DNA of 64,000 nt, taken from NCBI RefSeq assembly GCF_014212355.1, contig NZ_JACKXD010000003.1, positions 372,001 through 436,000 on the forward strand, given 5' to 3'. Below, piece by piece: positions 24,900-32,917 of the stretch. Source of the DNA: Halobellus ruber (GTDB lineage Archaea > Halobacteriota > Halobacteria > Halobacteriales > Haloferacaceae). The notes below the pieces were generated by a model that searched no databases, was not told the origin of the DNA, and saw nothing but the letters and a program-made list of their open reading frames with translations. The position numbers and the translations under genes are program-made. Position 1 is the stretch's first letter, and the number at the start of each line of letters is the position of its first letter.

Positions 24900-26147
24900 A
24901 TGCCGAACGAAACCGTTCGCGAGGCCGATCCGGCCGTCGCCGACGCCCTCGACGCCGAGCGCAGGCGCCAAAACGAGACGCTCGCGATGATCGCGAGCGA
25001 GAACCACGCCTCCGAGGCCGTGATGGAAGCCCAGGGGAGCACCCTCACCAACAAGTACGCCGAGGGGTACCCCGGCGAGCGGTACTACGCGGGGTGTGAA
25101 CACGCCGACGAGGTCGAACAGCTCGCGATCGACCGGGCGAAGGAGCTGTGGGGCGCCGACCACGTCAACGTCCAGCCGCACTCCGGCTCGCAGGCGAATC
25201 AGAGCGTCTACCTCGCGATGCTGGAACCGGGCGACAAGATCCTCTCTTTGGACCTCACCCACGGCGGTCACCTCTCGCACGGCCACCCCGCCAACTTCAC
25301 CGGCCAGATCTACACCGTCGAGCAGTACGAGGTCGACCCCGACACCGGCTACGTCGACTTCGAGGGCCTCGCCGAGACCGCCGAGGAGTTCGAGCCCGAC
25401 ATCATCGTCTCGGGCTACTCCGCGTACCCCCGGGAGGTCGACTTCGGGCGGATCCAGGAGGTCGCCGACGCGGTCGACGCCTACCACCTTGCCGACATCG
25501 CCCACATCACGGGGCTCGTCGCGGCGGGCGTCCACGAGTCGCCGGTCGGGGTCGCGGACTTCGTGACGGGATCGACCCACAAGACCATCCGCGCGGGCCG
25601 CGGCGGGATCATTATGTGCGACGAGGAGTACGCCGACGACATCGACAACGCGGTGTTCCCCGGCGCACAGGGCGGCCCCGCGATGCACTGTATCGCCGGG
25701 AAGGCGGTGGGCTTCAAAGAAGCGCTCTCCGAGGAGTTCGAGGCCTACGCCCGACAGACCGTCGACAACGCCGCCGCGATGGCCGACCGCCTGCAGGACC
25801 ACGGTCTCAGCCTGGTCTCCGGCGGCACCGACAACCACCTGATCCTGGCGGACCTCCGCCCCTCCCACCCCGACACCACGGGCAAGGAGGTCGAAGAGGC
25901 GCTCGCGTCGGCGGGGATCATCATGAACGCGAACACCGTCCCCGGGGAGACCCGCTCGGCGTTCAACCCCAGCGGGATCCGACTCGGCACGCCCGCCCTG
26001 ACCACCCGCGGGTTCACCGAGTCGACCTGCCGGGAGGTCGCCGACCTGATTATGAAAGTCGTCGACGACCCCGGCGACGAGAGCGTCGTCGCCGACGTCG
26101 CCGCCCGGGTCGAGGAACTCACCGACGAGTACCCCCTGTACGACTGA
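24900..26147 (+). CDS. glyA: Serine hydroxymethyltransferase
   Basis: A 415-residue PLP enzyme converting glycine plus 5,10-methylene-THF to serine and back. Clear motifs are IASENHASEAVMEAQGS, NKYAEGYPGERYYAGCE, HGGHLSHG and TGSTHKTIRAGRGG with the PLP lysine; length is normal. The ATG follows the promoter and operator by about 22 bases, so the transcript is probably leaderless. With metF upstream and the dehydrogenases and serine dehydratase nearby, it connects glycine and folate-bound one-carbon units to serine and then pyruvate. It also serves ordinary biosynthesis. Confidence 0.97.
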   Translation: MPNETVREADPAVADALDAERRRQNETLAMIASENHASEAVMEAQGSTLTNKYAEGYPGERYYAGCEHADEVEQLAIDRAKELWGADHVNVQPHSGSQANQSVYLAMLEPGDKILSLDLTHGGHLSHGHPANFTGQIYTVEQYEVDPDTGYVDFEGLAETAEEFEPDIIVSGYSAYPREVDFGRIQEVADAVDAYHLADIAHITGLVAAGVHESPVGVADFVTGSTHKTIRAGRGGIIMCDEEYADDIDNAVFPGAQGGPAMHCIAGKAVGFKEALSEEFEAYARQTVDNAAAMADRLQDHGLSLVSGGTDNHLILADLRPSHPDTTGKEVEEALASAGIIMNANTVPGETRSAFNPSGIRLGTPALTTRGFTESTCREVADLIMKVVDDPGDESVVADVAARVEELTDEYPLYD

Positions 26148-26265
26148 GAGTACGCCGCCGCCGTCGAGAAGTTTCGTCGGCACTCCGGCCGGGTCGGCGA
26201 CCGGTCGCGCGGTCTCGGTTATATCCCAACGCTCGGGAATCCTCGGCTTCAGGGCGGGGAGGATG

Positions 26266-27471
26266 TCAACCCGAACCGCGTCCGGCCCCGGTGGCGCGCC
26301 ACCGATCGGTCATCCCCGCGTAGAGCCGCCCGAGCGCCCGCCGTCGGAGGAAGATCCGGGCGAGCAACAGCGGGTTGCGGGCGAGTCGGCGGAGGACCGT
26401 CGTCGGCGCGCGGTCAACCGCCTCGATGTCGACCCCCGAGGCCGCCCGGACCGCCGCCCCCAGGACCCGCGGCCTTCGGGCTTCGAGCAGGTGTCGCACC
26501 ACCGACGCGAACAGGAACTCCGGCTTCAGCCGACGGTAGAGCCGGCCGGGATACGCCTCCAGCCGACCCGCCGCGGCCAGTTCCGCCGCCAAATACGACG
26601 ATTCGACCGCCTGTGAGATCCCCTTCCCGGTAACCCGGTTCGCGATGCCGGCGGCGTCGCCGACCCGCACGACCGAGTGCTCGGGGAGGTACGTCCGGTC
26701 GGGGTCGAGGTTCGGGCCCTCGGGGATGGTCGCGACGTTGGTCCGATCCCGCGAGGGGACTGGCCAGCCGTTGCGGTCGCAGGCCGCCGCGAACGCCGCG
26801 AAGTAGTCGTCGGGGCGTTCGTCGAACGTCCACCCGATCCCGAGGTTGGCGCGTCGGGGCGTCTTCGGGAACGCCCACACGTAGCCGGTGTAGTTCTCCA
26901 GGACGATCCGCGCGTTCGGGTGGAGGTCCCCGAAGTCGCCCGCAACGTCGGCGTTGAGCGCGACAAGGCGGGCCCCGTACGCGTCGGTGCGGCCGAGCGC
27001 CTTACTGGAGAGGGATGGGTGGCCGGTGGCGTCGACGACGAGGTCGTAGCCGTCGGCGAACTCGAGGAAGTCGGCCGACGGGACGGGGTGGTCCTCGTGG
27101 ACGGCGACGCCCAGCCGGTCGAGCCGGTCGGCCCAGGCGCGCTCGACGGCGTTGCGGTCGGTGATGTACGCGTCGGCAGCGGGGAACTCCCCGCGCCCGG
27201 TCCGACGCCGGTCGGACGCGGTGCCGTCGTACACCTCGACCTCCAGTGCCGGCAGTGGGTTGTGGAACCCGTTCTCCGGTGTCGGGTCCAGCGGGATCTC
27301 GGAGACGGCCGTCATCGCCTCCCCGCAGTTGACCCGCTTGGCGTCGTAGGACTGCCGCTCGTAGAGGTCGACGTCGAAGCCGGCGTCGTGGAACGCCTCC
27401 GCGGCCGCCAGGCCGGCCATCGCACCGCCGACGACCCCGACCGTCCCGCCGGCGCCGGTCATCGGCGGCAT
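26266..27471 (-). CDS. Geranylgeranyl-reductase-family flavoprotein
   Basis: About 401 residues, an FAD-dependent oxidoreductase of the GGR group, which saturates isoprenoid chains of archaeal lipids or menaquinone. The Rossmann motif GVVGGAMAGLAAAEAFHDAG lies at the N-terminus. A CxE-type segment (KRVNCGEAMTA) follows the first strand, as in GGRs. The FAD pyrophosphate motif VVRVGDAAGIANRVTGKGIS lies near residue 265. Open frame continues 70 codons upstream, but that stretch is Arg/Pro-rich; the ATG at 27471 or 27462 puts the nucleotide-binding motif where the family has it. It is convergent with glyA. The precise lipid or quinone substrate is unknown. Confidence 0.78.
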   Translation of the reverse strand: MPPMTGAGGTVGVVGGAMAGLAAAEAFHDAGFDVDLYERQSYDAKRVNCGEAMTAVSEIPLDPTPENGFHNPLPALEVEVYDGTASDRRRTGRGEFPAADAYITDRNAVERAWADRLDRLGVAVHEDHPVPSADFLEFADGYDLVVDATGHPSLSSKALGRTDAYGARLVALNADVAGDFGDLHPNARIVLENYTGYVWAFPKTPRRANLGIGWTFDERPDDYFAAFAAACDRNGWPVPSRDRTNVATIPEGPNLDPDRTYLPEHSVVRVGDAAGIANRVTGKGISQAVESSYLAAELAAAGRLEAYPGRLYRRLKPEFLFASVVRHLLEARRPRVLGAAVRAASGVDIEAVDRAPTTVLRRLARNPLLLARIFLRRRALGRLYAGMTDRWRATGAGRGSG

Positions 27472-27718
27472 CCCGTGTGCCGGGGTCGGCGGGACCGCCG
27501 TCCGACGAGGTCGGAACGGTCGGGCGGACGGGCGTTCACGGGCACTCTCCGGGTCGGACGGCGGTCGGATCCGCGTCGGTGGCTGCGTCCCGGCGCCCGC
27601 CGCGGGACGGGCGTCGGGGCTCGCTCGGGCCGGGGTCGCATCTCGTACCATTGGTGTGTACCGCGGGAATAAATCTCGTGGCAAAGTGACAAACCTCGCT
27701 GGAACCTGGTCTCCGACG

Positions 27719-28342
27719 ATGGCAACCGAGATGTACGTCGTCAGACACGGCGAGCGCCGGGACAGCGTCGACCCCGACTGGGAGTCGGTCGCCGACCGCG
27801 TCCACGACCCCCCGCTGACCGAGCTCGGGCGGTGGGCGGCCTGGCGGGTGGGCCGGCGGTTCGCCGCGGCCGACGTCTCCGTCGACGCGATCTACGCCTC
27901 GCCGTTCCTCCGGACGGTCGAGACCGCCGACGAGGTCTGCCGGGAACTCGGAACGTCCTTCGAACTCGAACCGGGGCTCGGCGAGTACCGCAACCCCGAG
28001 TGGTTCGACGCGGAGCCGGAAACCCTGCCGCCGGCGCGGCTACGCGAACGGGTTGGGACCCTCCATCCAAGAGAGGATCCCCACGTCGTCCCCCAGTTCC
28101 CGGAGACCCACGGGGCGGCGCGGGAGCGGATCGCCACCGCGGCCCGGCGGCTCGCCGCGGAAGTCCGGGGGTCGGCGTTGCTCGTCGGCCACGGGATCAC
28201 CGTCGCCGGCGTCGTCGAGGGGCTGGTCGGCCCGGAGGTCGACGCCGACGCGCCGCTGTGTGGGGTGACCCGGCTGGAAGCCGACGCTGACGGGGGGTGG
28301 CGGCTCGACTACACCGGCGACACCTCGCATCTGAACGTGTAA
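27719..28342 (+). CDS. Histidine phosphatase (phosphoglycerate mutase-like) protein
   Basis: A 207-residue member of the histidine phosphatase superfamily. The catalytic RHG motif is at the N-terminus (MYVVRHGERRDSVD), with a second basic patch in YASPFLRTVETADEV and the second catalytic histidine in ALLVGHGITVAGVV. Such proteins hydrolyse diverse phosphoesters; true cofactor-dependent mutases have a longer signature than is seen here. An upstream in-frame ATG (27656) would add 21 residues of unlikely sequence, so 27719 is used. Confidence 0.85.
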   Translation: MATEMYVVRHGERRDSVDPDWESVADRVHDPPLTELGRWAAWRVGRRFAAADVSVDAIYASPFLRTVETADEVCRELGTSFELEPGLGEYRNPEWFDAEPETLPPARLRERVGTLHPREDPHVVPQFPETHGAARERIATAARRLAAEVRGSALLVGHGITVAGVVEGLVGPEVDADAPLCGVTRLEADADGGWRLDYTGDTSHLNV

Positions 28343-28404
28343 GTGAGGGCGTGAGCGAAAGGAAAACGACACCGAAGACCGGCCGCGAGGGCCGTCAGGC
28401 GAGG

Positions 28405-29778
28405 TTACTCGCTTTCGGCTTCCTTCCGGGCGTTGAGCTTGGCCTGCTCGCGGGCGCTCGGGTTGACCGACTCCTTGAACGGAACCTTCGCGACGGTGGC
28501 GAAGGTGGGTTCGTCGGGCTCCTCGGAGTACTCGTCGGGGAGGTGGACCTGGAATTCGAGGTCGAGGTCCTCGTCGTAGATCTCGTCGTTGAGCGGCGTG
28601 TCCGTGGCTTCCTCGAGCTTCTCGGCGGGCACGTAGCCCATCGCGATGTTGGTTTCGAGGTCCGGGTTCCACCACGGCGAGGTGATGTAACCGCACTCCT
28701 CGCCCGTCTCGGGGTCGGAGATGAGCCAGAAGTCCGGCGCGTAGTCACGGATGGGCTCGCCGGCCATCTTGAGGCCGACGAGCTTGTGGGTGAACGGGTA
28801 GTTGCCGTTCTCGATCTGCGTTTTTTGTTTTTCGAGTTCCTCCTTGCCGATGTAGTCCGCGTCCTTGTCGTCGGGGACGTGGTAGCCGAGGTTGACCTGG
28901 AACGGCGAGGTCTCGAAGTCGAGGTCCTGCCCCCAGGACATGATCCCCGCCGCGATACGGCGGTGGTGACCGGGCGCGATCTGGCGACCGCCGTGGGCCT
29001 TGACGCTCTCGTGAACCGGGTCCCACACCTTGTCGGCGTCGACGTGGGCGTTCCGGACGTAGATCTCGAAGCCGGCCTCGCCGGAGAAGCCGGTCTGGCT
29101 GATGAGCACGCTGGCGCCGTTGATCTCGGCTTCCATCAGGCCGTAGTAGGGGATCTCCCGAACCTCCTCGCCGACGACGTCGACCATCACGTCCTCGGAT
29201 TTCGGGCCCTGGATCTGCATCGGCGCGACGTCGATCTCGTCGATCTCGACGTCGAAGTCGTTGTCGACGTTGACGCCCTGCAGCCACTGCATCAGGTTGC
29301 TGTCGGAGATGGAGAACCAGAACTCGTCCTCCTCGGGGCGGAGCAGAACCGGGTCGTTGAGAACGCCGCCGTCCTCGTTACAGAGGATGACGTACTTCCC
29401 GTCGAGGGCGTCCATTCCGGTCACGTCGCGGGTGACGACGTAGTTCGTCAGCGCTTCGGCGTCGGGGCCCTTCACCCGGATCTGGCGCTCGACCGCGACG
29501 TCCCACAGCGTTACGTCGTTGGTCAGCGCGTCGTACTCGGCCATCGCACCGCCGTCCTCGGGCTCGATGAGCCCACGCGGGTGATAGACGCGGTTGTAGA
29601 CGGTACAGCGCCACGCGCCGTTCTCGACGAACGACTTGTGGAAGAACGGTGACTTGCGAACGCGGGTCGAGACGAGCATCTCGATGCCCGGATCGCCCGT
29701 CTGACGGAGGTTCCGTGGGACGGAACGATCGGACTGGTCGACGCTCGGGAAGTTCGGATTGTCGGCGTCTCCTGACAT
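28405..29778 (-). CDS. Free-standing GcvT/DmdA-like folate-dependent methyltransferase
   Basis: A 457-residue protein of the aminomethyltransferase (GcvT) family without a flavin domain. Its layout follows DMSP demethylase DmdA: RVRKSPFFHKSFVENGA, WDVAVERQIRVKGPDAEALT, YVILCNEDGGVLNDP, MQIQGPKSEDVM and TGFSGEAGFEIYVR, which is followed by the folate-site region. The C-terminus beyond residue 400 is longer and acidic. DmdA moves a methyl group from DMSP to THF, giving 5-methyl-THF; other relatives act on N-methyl groups. Here it is near metF, glyA and the demethylating dehydrogenases, so a betaine- or DMSP-demethylating role is reasonable but inferred. A TATA-like ctttattg lies about 27 bases before the ATG, indicating a leaderless transcript. 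Confidence 0.8.
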   Translation of the reverse strand: MSGDADNPNFPSVDQSDRSVPRNLRQTGDPGIEMLVSTRVRKSPFFHKSFVENGAWRCTVYNRVYHPRGLIEPEDGGAMAEYDALTNDVTLWDVAVERQIRVKGPDAEALTNYVVTRDVTGMDALDGKYVILCNEDGGVLNDPVLLRPEEDEFWFSISDSNLMQWLQGVNVDNDFDVEIDEIDVAPMQIQGPKSEDVMVDVVGEEVREIPYYGLMEAEINGASVLISQTGFSGEAGFEIYVRNAHVDADKVWDPVHESVKAHGGRQIAPGHHRRIAAGIMSWGQDLDFETSPFQVNLGYHVPDDKDADYIGKEELEKQKTQIENGNYPFTHKLVGLKMAGEPIRDYAPDFWLISDPETGEECGYITSPWWNPDLETNIAMGYVPAEKLEEATDTPLNDEIYDEDLDLEFQVHLPDEYSEEPDEPTFATVAKVPFKESVNPSAREQAKLNARKEAESE

Positions 29779-29899
29779 CCAATAGACTGTGGATATAGAC
29801 CTCAATAAAGGATCACCCTGATAGTCCCGTACGTTTATCCCGTGGCCGGCGAGGCGGGTGCGACAAACAACTTATTTCCGTCGGGTCCTTACCCCCGGT

Positions 29900-30160
29900 A
29901 TGGAACGTGAGCAGCGACCACCACCCGGGCCCGACGCCGCCCGGGCCTACCGATTGGGAATGATCACCGGCGGGATCGTCGGTCTGGTGGTCGCCGGCGC
30001 GCTCTACTGGACTGGCGCCCTCACGCTGTTGACGCTCGGTTACGTGATGATCGCGCTGTTCCCCGTCTACCTGATCGCGGTCGCGGTCCTCCTCAGCGTC
30101 TGGCTCGGGTACGACAAGGACGTCACCTCCCTCCGGCCGGTGTACAGAACGAAACAGTGA
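29900..30160 (+). CDS. Small two-helix membrane protein (86 aa)
   Basis: Starts MEREQRPPPGPDAARAYR, then two hydrophobic helices at about residues 22-42 and 47-70. It ends in a charged tail with GYDKDVTSLRP and then RTKQ. The hydrophilic ends and good codon bias support a real gene. It is divergent from the GcvT-like gene. Function unknown. Confidence 0.65.
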   Translation: MEREQRPPPGPDAARAYRLGMITGGIVGLVVAGALYWTGALTLLTLGYVMIALFPVYLIAVAVLLSVWLGYDKDVTSLRPVYRTKQ

Positions 30161-30185
30161 TTCCGGTCCCGTGACACGGGCGGCT

Positions 30186-30953
30186 ATGGCGCGGCTGGAA
30201 CGGCTCCGGATCTACCCGGTGAAGGGGCTCGACGGGGTCGACGTCGGGACGGCCGACGTGCGGGCGGGCGGGACGCTCGACGGCGACCGCGAGTACGCAC
30301 TCCTCGACGCCGACGGCGACCCGCTCAACGGGAAACGCACCGCCGCGGTCCACGACCTCGACGCCGGCTTCGACCCCGACTCCGGAACCCTGACACTCGA
30401 GACGGACGCGGGGGAGACCGAGCGGTTCGCGCTCCCCGCGGATCGGGACCGCGCGTCGGCGTGGTGCAGCGACGTTTTCGACGGGGAGTTCACGCTCGAA
30501 CGGGACGACGAGCGGGGGTTCGTGGACCGCCCGGGGATGGGGCCGTCGGTGGTCAGCACCGCGACGCTCGAAACCGTGGCGTCGTGGTTCGACGGCCTGA
30601 CGGTCGGAAGCGTCCGGCGCCGGCTCCGCGCGAACCTCGAGGTGAGCGGGGTCGACCCGTTCTGGGAGGACCGGTTCGTCGGCGAGGCCGCCCCGGAGTT
30701 TGCGGTCGGCGGCGTGCGGTTCGAGGGGGTCGAACCGTGTGGCCGGTGTGTGGTTCCGTCCCGCGATCCGGACACCGGCGAGGCGCTCCCGGAGTTTAGA
30801 GAGCGGTTCATCGAGAAGCGTCGGGAGACGTTCCCCGACTTCGCCGACCCCGACACGTTCGACCACTTCTTCGCAGTGATGATCCTCGCGCGGGTGCCGG
30901 CGGCCGCGGAGCGGCCCACGCTCCGGGTCGGGGAGCCGGTCGAGGTCGTGTGA
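30186..30953 (+). CDS. MOSC-domain protein with N-terminal beta-barrel domain
   Basis: A 255-residue protein. The N-terminal MOSC_N beta barrel (LRIYPVKGLDGVDV, then GDREYALLDADG) is followed by a MOSC domain that contains the strictly conserved cysteine in VEPCGRCVVPSRDPDTG. MOSC proteins transfer sulfur for molybdenum-cofactor maturation or belong to molybdenum reductases of the mARC/YcbX type; the two-domain form matches the latter. No [2Fe-2S] domain is attached. The ATG at 30186 is used; a GTG five codons upstream is possible. Confidence 0.87.
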   Translation: MARLERLRIYPVKGLDGVDVGTADVRAGGTLDGDREYALLDADGDPLNGKRTAAVHDLDAGFDPDSGTLTLETDAGETERFALPADRDRASAWCSDVFDGEFTLERDDERGFVDRPGMGPSVVSTATLETVASWFDGLTVGSVRRRLRANLEVSGVDPFWEDRFVGEAAPEFAVGGVRFEGVEPCGRCVVPSRDPDTGEALPEFRERFIEKRRETFPDFADPDTFDHFFAVMILARVPAAAERPTLRVGEPVEVV

Positions 30954-30981
30954 GCACGGGGTCCGCCAGCGATGACACCGA

Positions 30982-31641
30982 TCAGTCCGGCCGCTCGCGC
31001 TCCGCGATGGTGGCCGCGATGAGGTTCCGCATCCCGCGTCGGAGCCGCCCGCTCATCGCCGTCGACGACAACTCCATCCGGTCGGCCACCTCCCCCAGGG
31101 AGATGTCCCGGGGTTCGTTGAAGTAGCCCTCCGAGAAGGCGAGTTGGAGCGCCGCCCGCTGTTCGTCGGTGAGGCCGTACGACGACTCCCCGCCGGCGTC
31201 GTCGTTGCTGTAGATCTCGATGATGTCGAGAGCGATGTCGTTGGCGATCGCGTACTCCCAGATGGCGTTCAACGCGGCGCGGTCCGGCAGCAGCAGGTGG
31301 ACCAGCCAGCCGCCGTTCTCGGTTTCGGTGTGGACCAGAAAGCCGTTCTCCTCGGTGACGATGCTGCTTATCAGCCGGGTCTGCGGGGTGTGCTCGATGT
31401 GGTAGATCGCGGTGTCGTCGGTGCGGTCGATCAGCTCGAACGCCTCGACGGTCCCGTCCTCTGCGAGCGTCGCTTCGAGTTCCTCAGCGTCGTCGTACTC
31501 GACGAGGAACGGGAAGTACGTCGACCCCGGATCGGTCGTCCCCTGGGTTATCACCCGGATCTTCACGTCGTCGAGGGCTCGCAACGTGGGGACGAGCGAG
31601 AGGTAGTCGTGCTCGATGTGGACTTTAGCTGTGATCGACAT
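30982..31641 (-). CDS. Bat-type HTH-10 transcription regulator
   Basis: A 219-residue regulator of the haloarchaeal bacterio-opsin-activator family. The N-terminal 150 residues form the GAF/HTH-associated sensing domain (MSITAKVHIEHDYLSLVPTL, then YHIEHTPQTRLISSIVTEEN). The C-terminal HTH-10 domain (about 158-214) contains ALQLAFSEGYFNEPRDISL and LGEVADRMELSSTAMSGRL. It is convergent with the MOSC gene with 28 bases between them. The regulated genes are not evident. Longer upstream reading to 31689 is possible, but MSITAK matches the family start. Confidence 0.88.
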   Translation of the reverse strand: MSITAKVHIEHDYLSLVPTLRALDDVKIRVITQGTTDPGSTYFPFLVEYDDAEELEATLAEDGTVEAFELIDRTDDTAIYHIEHTPQTRLISSIVTEENGFLVHTETENGGWLVHLLLPDRAALNAIWEYAIANDIALDIIEIYSNDDAGGESSYGLTDEQRAALQLAFSEGYFNEPRDISLGEVADRMELSSTAMSGRLRRGMRNLIAATIAERERPD

Positions 31642-31917
31642 AGCTTCGATGGTCGCCGGCGTCACGTCGGACCCCTGCGGGCCGTCCACGGGTGGAACGC
31701 GACCGCCGCGGCCGGAGTGACGCGACGACTGTGGTACTGCCGAATTCGGGGTCCCCCCGTGTTATACTATCGGTTGTGCGGCGCCGGATCGCACCGGCGC
31801 GGGCGGGCAGCCCCCACCCCGATGCGGCGTGACAGGGGGCGCGGGCGACTCCGCCCCGATCACGCCGACGCCGGGTCCTCTGCCGGTGGCGCGGGCGCGG
31901 ACTCCCGCCGGTTCTTG
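31642..31917. other. Non-coding stretch upstream of the Bat-type regulator
   Basis: Together with the following palindrome this makes about 330 bases without a convincing gene. The gtgttatactatcgg at about 31758 is the only AT-rich promoter-like segment. The remainder is GC-rich and low in complexity. Confidence 0.35.
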
Positions 31918-31997
31918 ATACTGTCGGCTATAGTCACGTGAAGGATTTCGACACCTCGGGGTGTCGAAAATTTTCACGTAGTTATAGCCAACAGTAT
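31918..31997. repeat. 80-base palindromic element with a different core (second family)
   Basis: The ends atactgtcggctata (31918-31932) and tatagccaacagtat (31983-31997) pair with one mismatch. The interior adds a second stem, ttcgacacc / ggtgtcgaa, around a tcgg loop and a tcacgtg(a) pair. Like the 82-base family, it is bounded by TGATAC on the left and GTATGAG on the right. The minus-strand gene at 31974 ends inside it. Confidence 0.75.
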
Positions 31998-32306
31998 GAG
32001 CGCCAGCCCCAGGAACAGCACGAGGCCGACGGCACGGAGCCCCAGATCGAGCAGGAGCGCGTTGACCGACACCGACACGCCCGCGAACCCGAGGACGTCG
32101 AACACCGAGGTCGAGAGGAGCCGGGGAGCCATAAGCAGCAGCGAACTCACGGCGAATCCGATCCGTTCGAGCCGGGTGATGTCGGCGTACAGGGTTCCGA
32201 TGACGGTGGCGCCGAGCGCGACCACGCCGAGGAACATCCCGACGACGGGAACGACGATCTCCGGGATCGAGTACGAGAGTTCCGCGAGGTCGCCGAAGTT
32301 GACCAC
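31974..32306 (-). CDS. Four-helix membrane protein resembling a TRAP-permease C-terminal region
   Basis: A 110-residue hydrophobic protein with a GTG start and about four helices. The middle (ADITRLERIGFAVSSLLLMA, then LLLDLGLRAVGLVLF) looks like the extra C-terminal membrane domain of fused TRAP transporter permeases, but no other part of such a permease is present. A TATA-like attataag lies about 30 bases upstream of the GTG, so it may be expressed on its own. The last eight residues (LILLAITT) and the stop codon are encoded by the palindrome at 31918-31997, so the original C-terminus may have been replaced by the insertion. It is either a small standalone protein or the relic of a transporter. 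Confidence 0.5.
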   Translation of the reverse strand: MVNFGDLAELSYSIPEIVVPVVGMFLGVVALGATVIGTLYADITRLERIGFAVSSLLLMAPRLLSTSVFDVLGFAGVSVSVNALLLDLGLRAVGLVLFLGLALILLAITT

Positions 32307-32493
32307 CCGGTACCGCTCCCGGGGCGACCCTACTTATAATATATCCTATAGTATGTGTTTTTGTATCGGAAGAGTACCAGTTTTTATCCGTGAACGACCG
32401 GCCGGCTCACAGCCCCGGGTTCGGCGCTGGAGGGGTTCGGTTCGGCGGGGTCGCCGCGTGTGAAAAAATTGCGCCGCACCGCCGGCCTCGGGA

Positions 32494-32619
32494 TCACCGG
32501 ACGACCGGTTGTGGGTCGTCGTCGCCGCGCCCGAGGATGTCGTCGACGATATCGTCGATGTTCGGGGTGCGGCGGTCACGCCGAGGTTCGTCGTTCGGGT
32601 AGTGCGGTACCAGGGGCAT
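32494..32619 (-). CDS. Possible 41-residue acidic small protein
   Basis: Encodes MPLVPHYPNDEPRRDRRTPN and then an acidic helix with DDIVDDILGRGDDD. The purine-rich ggggtga sits about 5 bases before the ATG, a plausible Shine-Dalgarno sequence. The acidic character matches haloarchaeal proteins. There is no known family and its size makes it uncertain. Confidence 0.4.
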   Translation of the reverse strand: MPLVPHYPNDEPRRDRRTPNIDDIVDDILGRGDDDPQPVVR

Positions 32620-32917
32620 CGTTTCACCCCACAGGAAGTACGGATGCGATCTAAAAAATCCCACTCCCGTCGGGTCCGCTTGACCTCGCGTCGCTCGGCC
32701 TCACTTCCCCGAGTAGTCACGCTCGCTACGTCGCCGGCGCGACACGCCGGCTCCCAGCGTGACCCCGCCCGGTTCGCGTGGCTCCCGTCGGGACCGTCAC
32801 CCCGCGATCGATCATATACACCACCCGGAAGATGTTCGTTCGGGATCCACGACGGAGGGAATCGGCTGCGAGTTATACCGGGGTACGCCGCCGTCGTCCA
32901 ACCGGAGGAGGAAGCCA

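Noticed and set aside
32640-32900. Gene in the stretch upstream of nirK
   Set aside because: Open frames on both strands are Arg/Pro/Thr-rich without motifs; likely promoter and non-coding repeat-like sequence.
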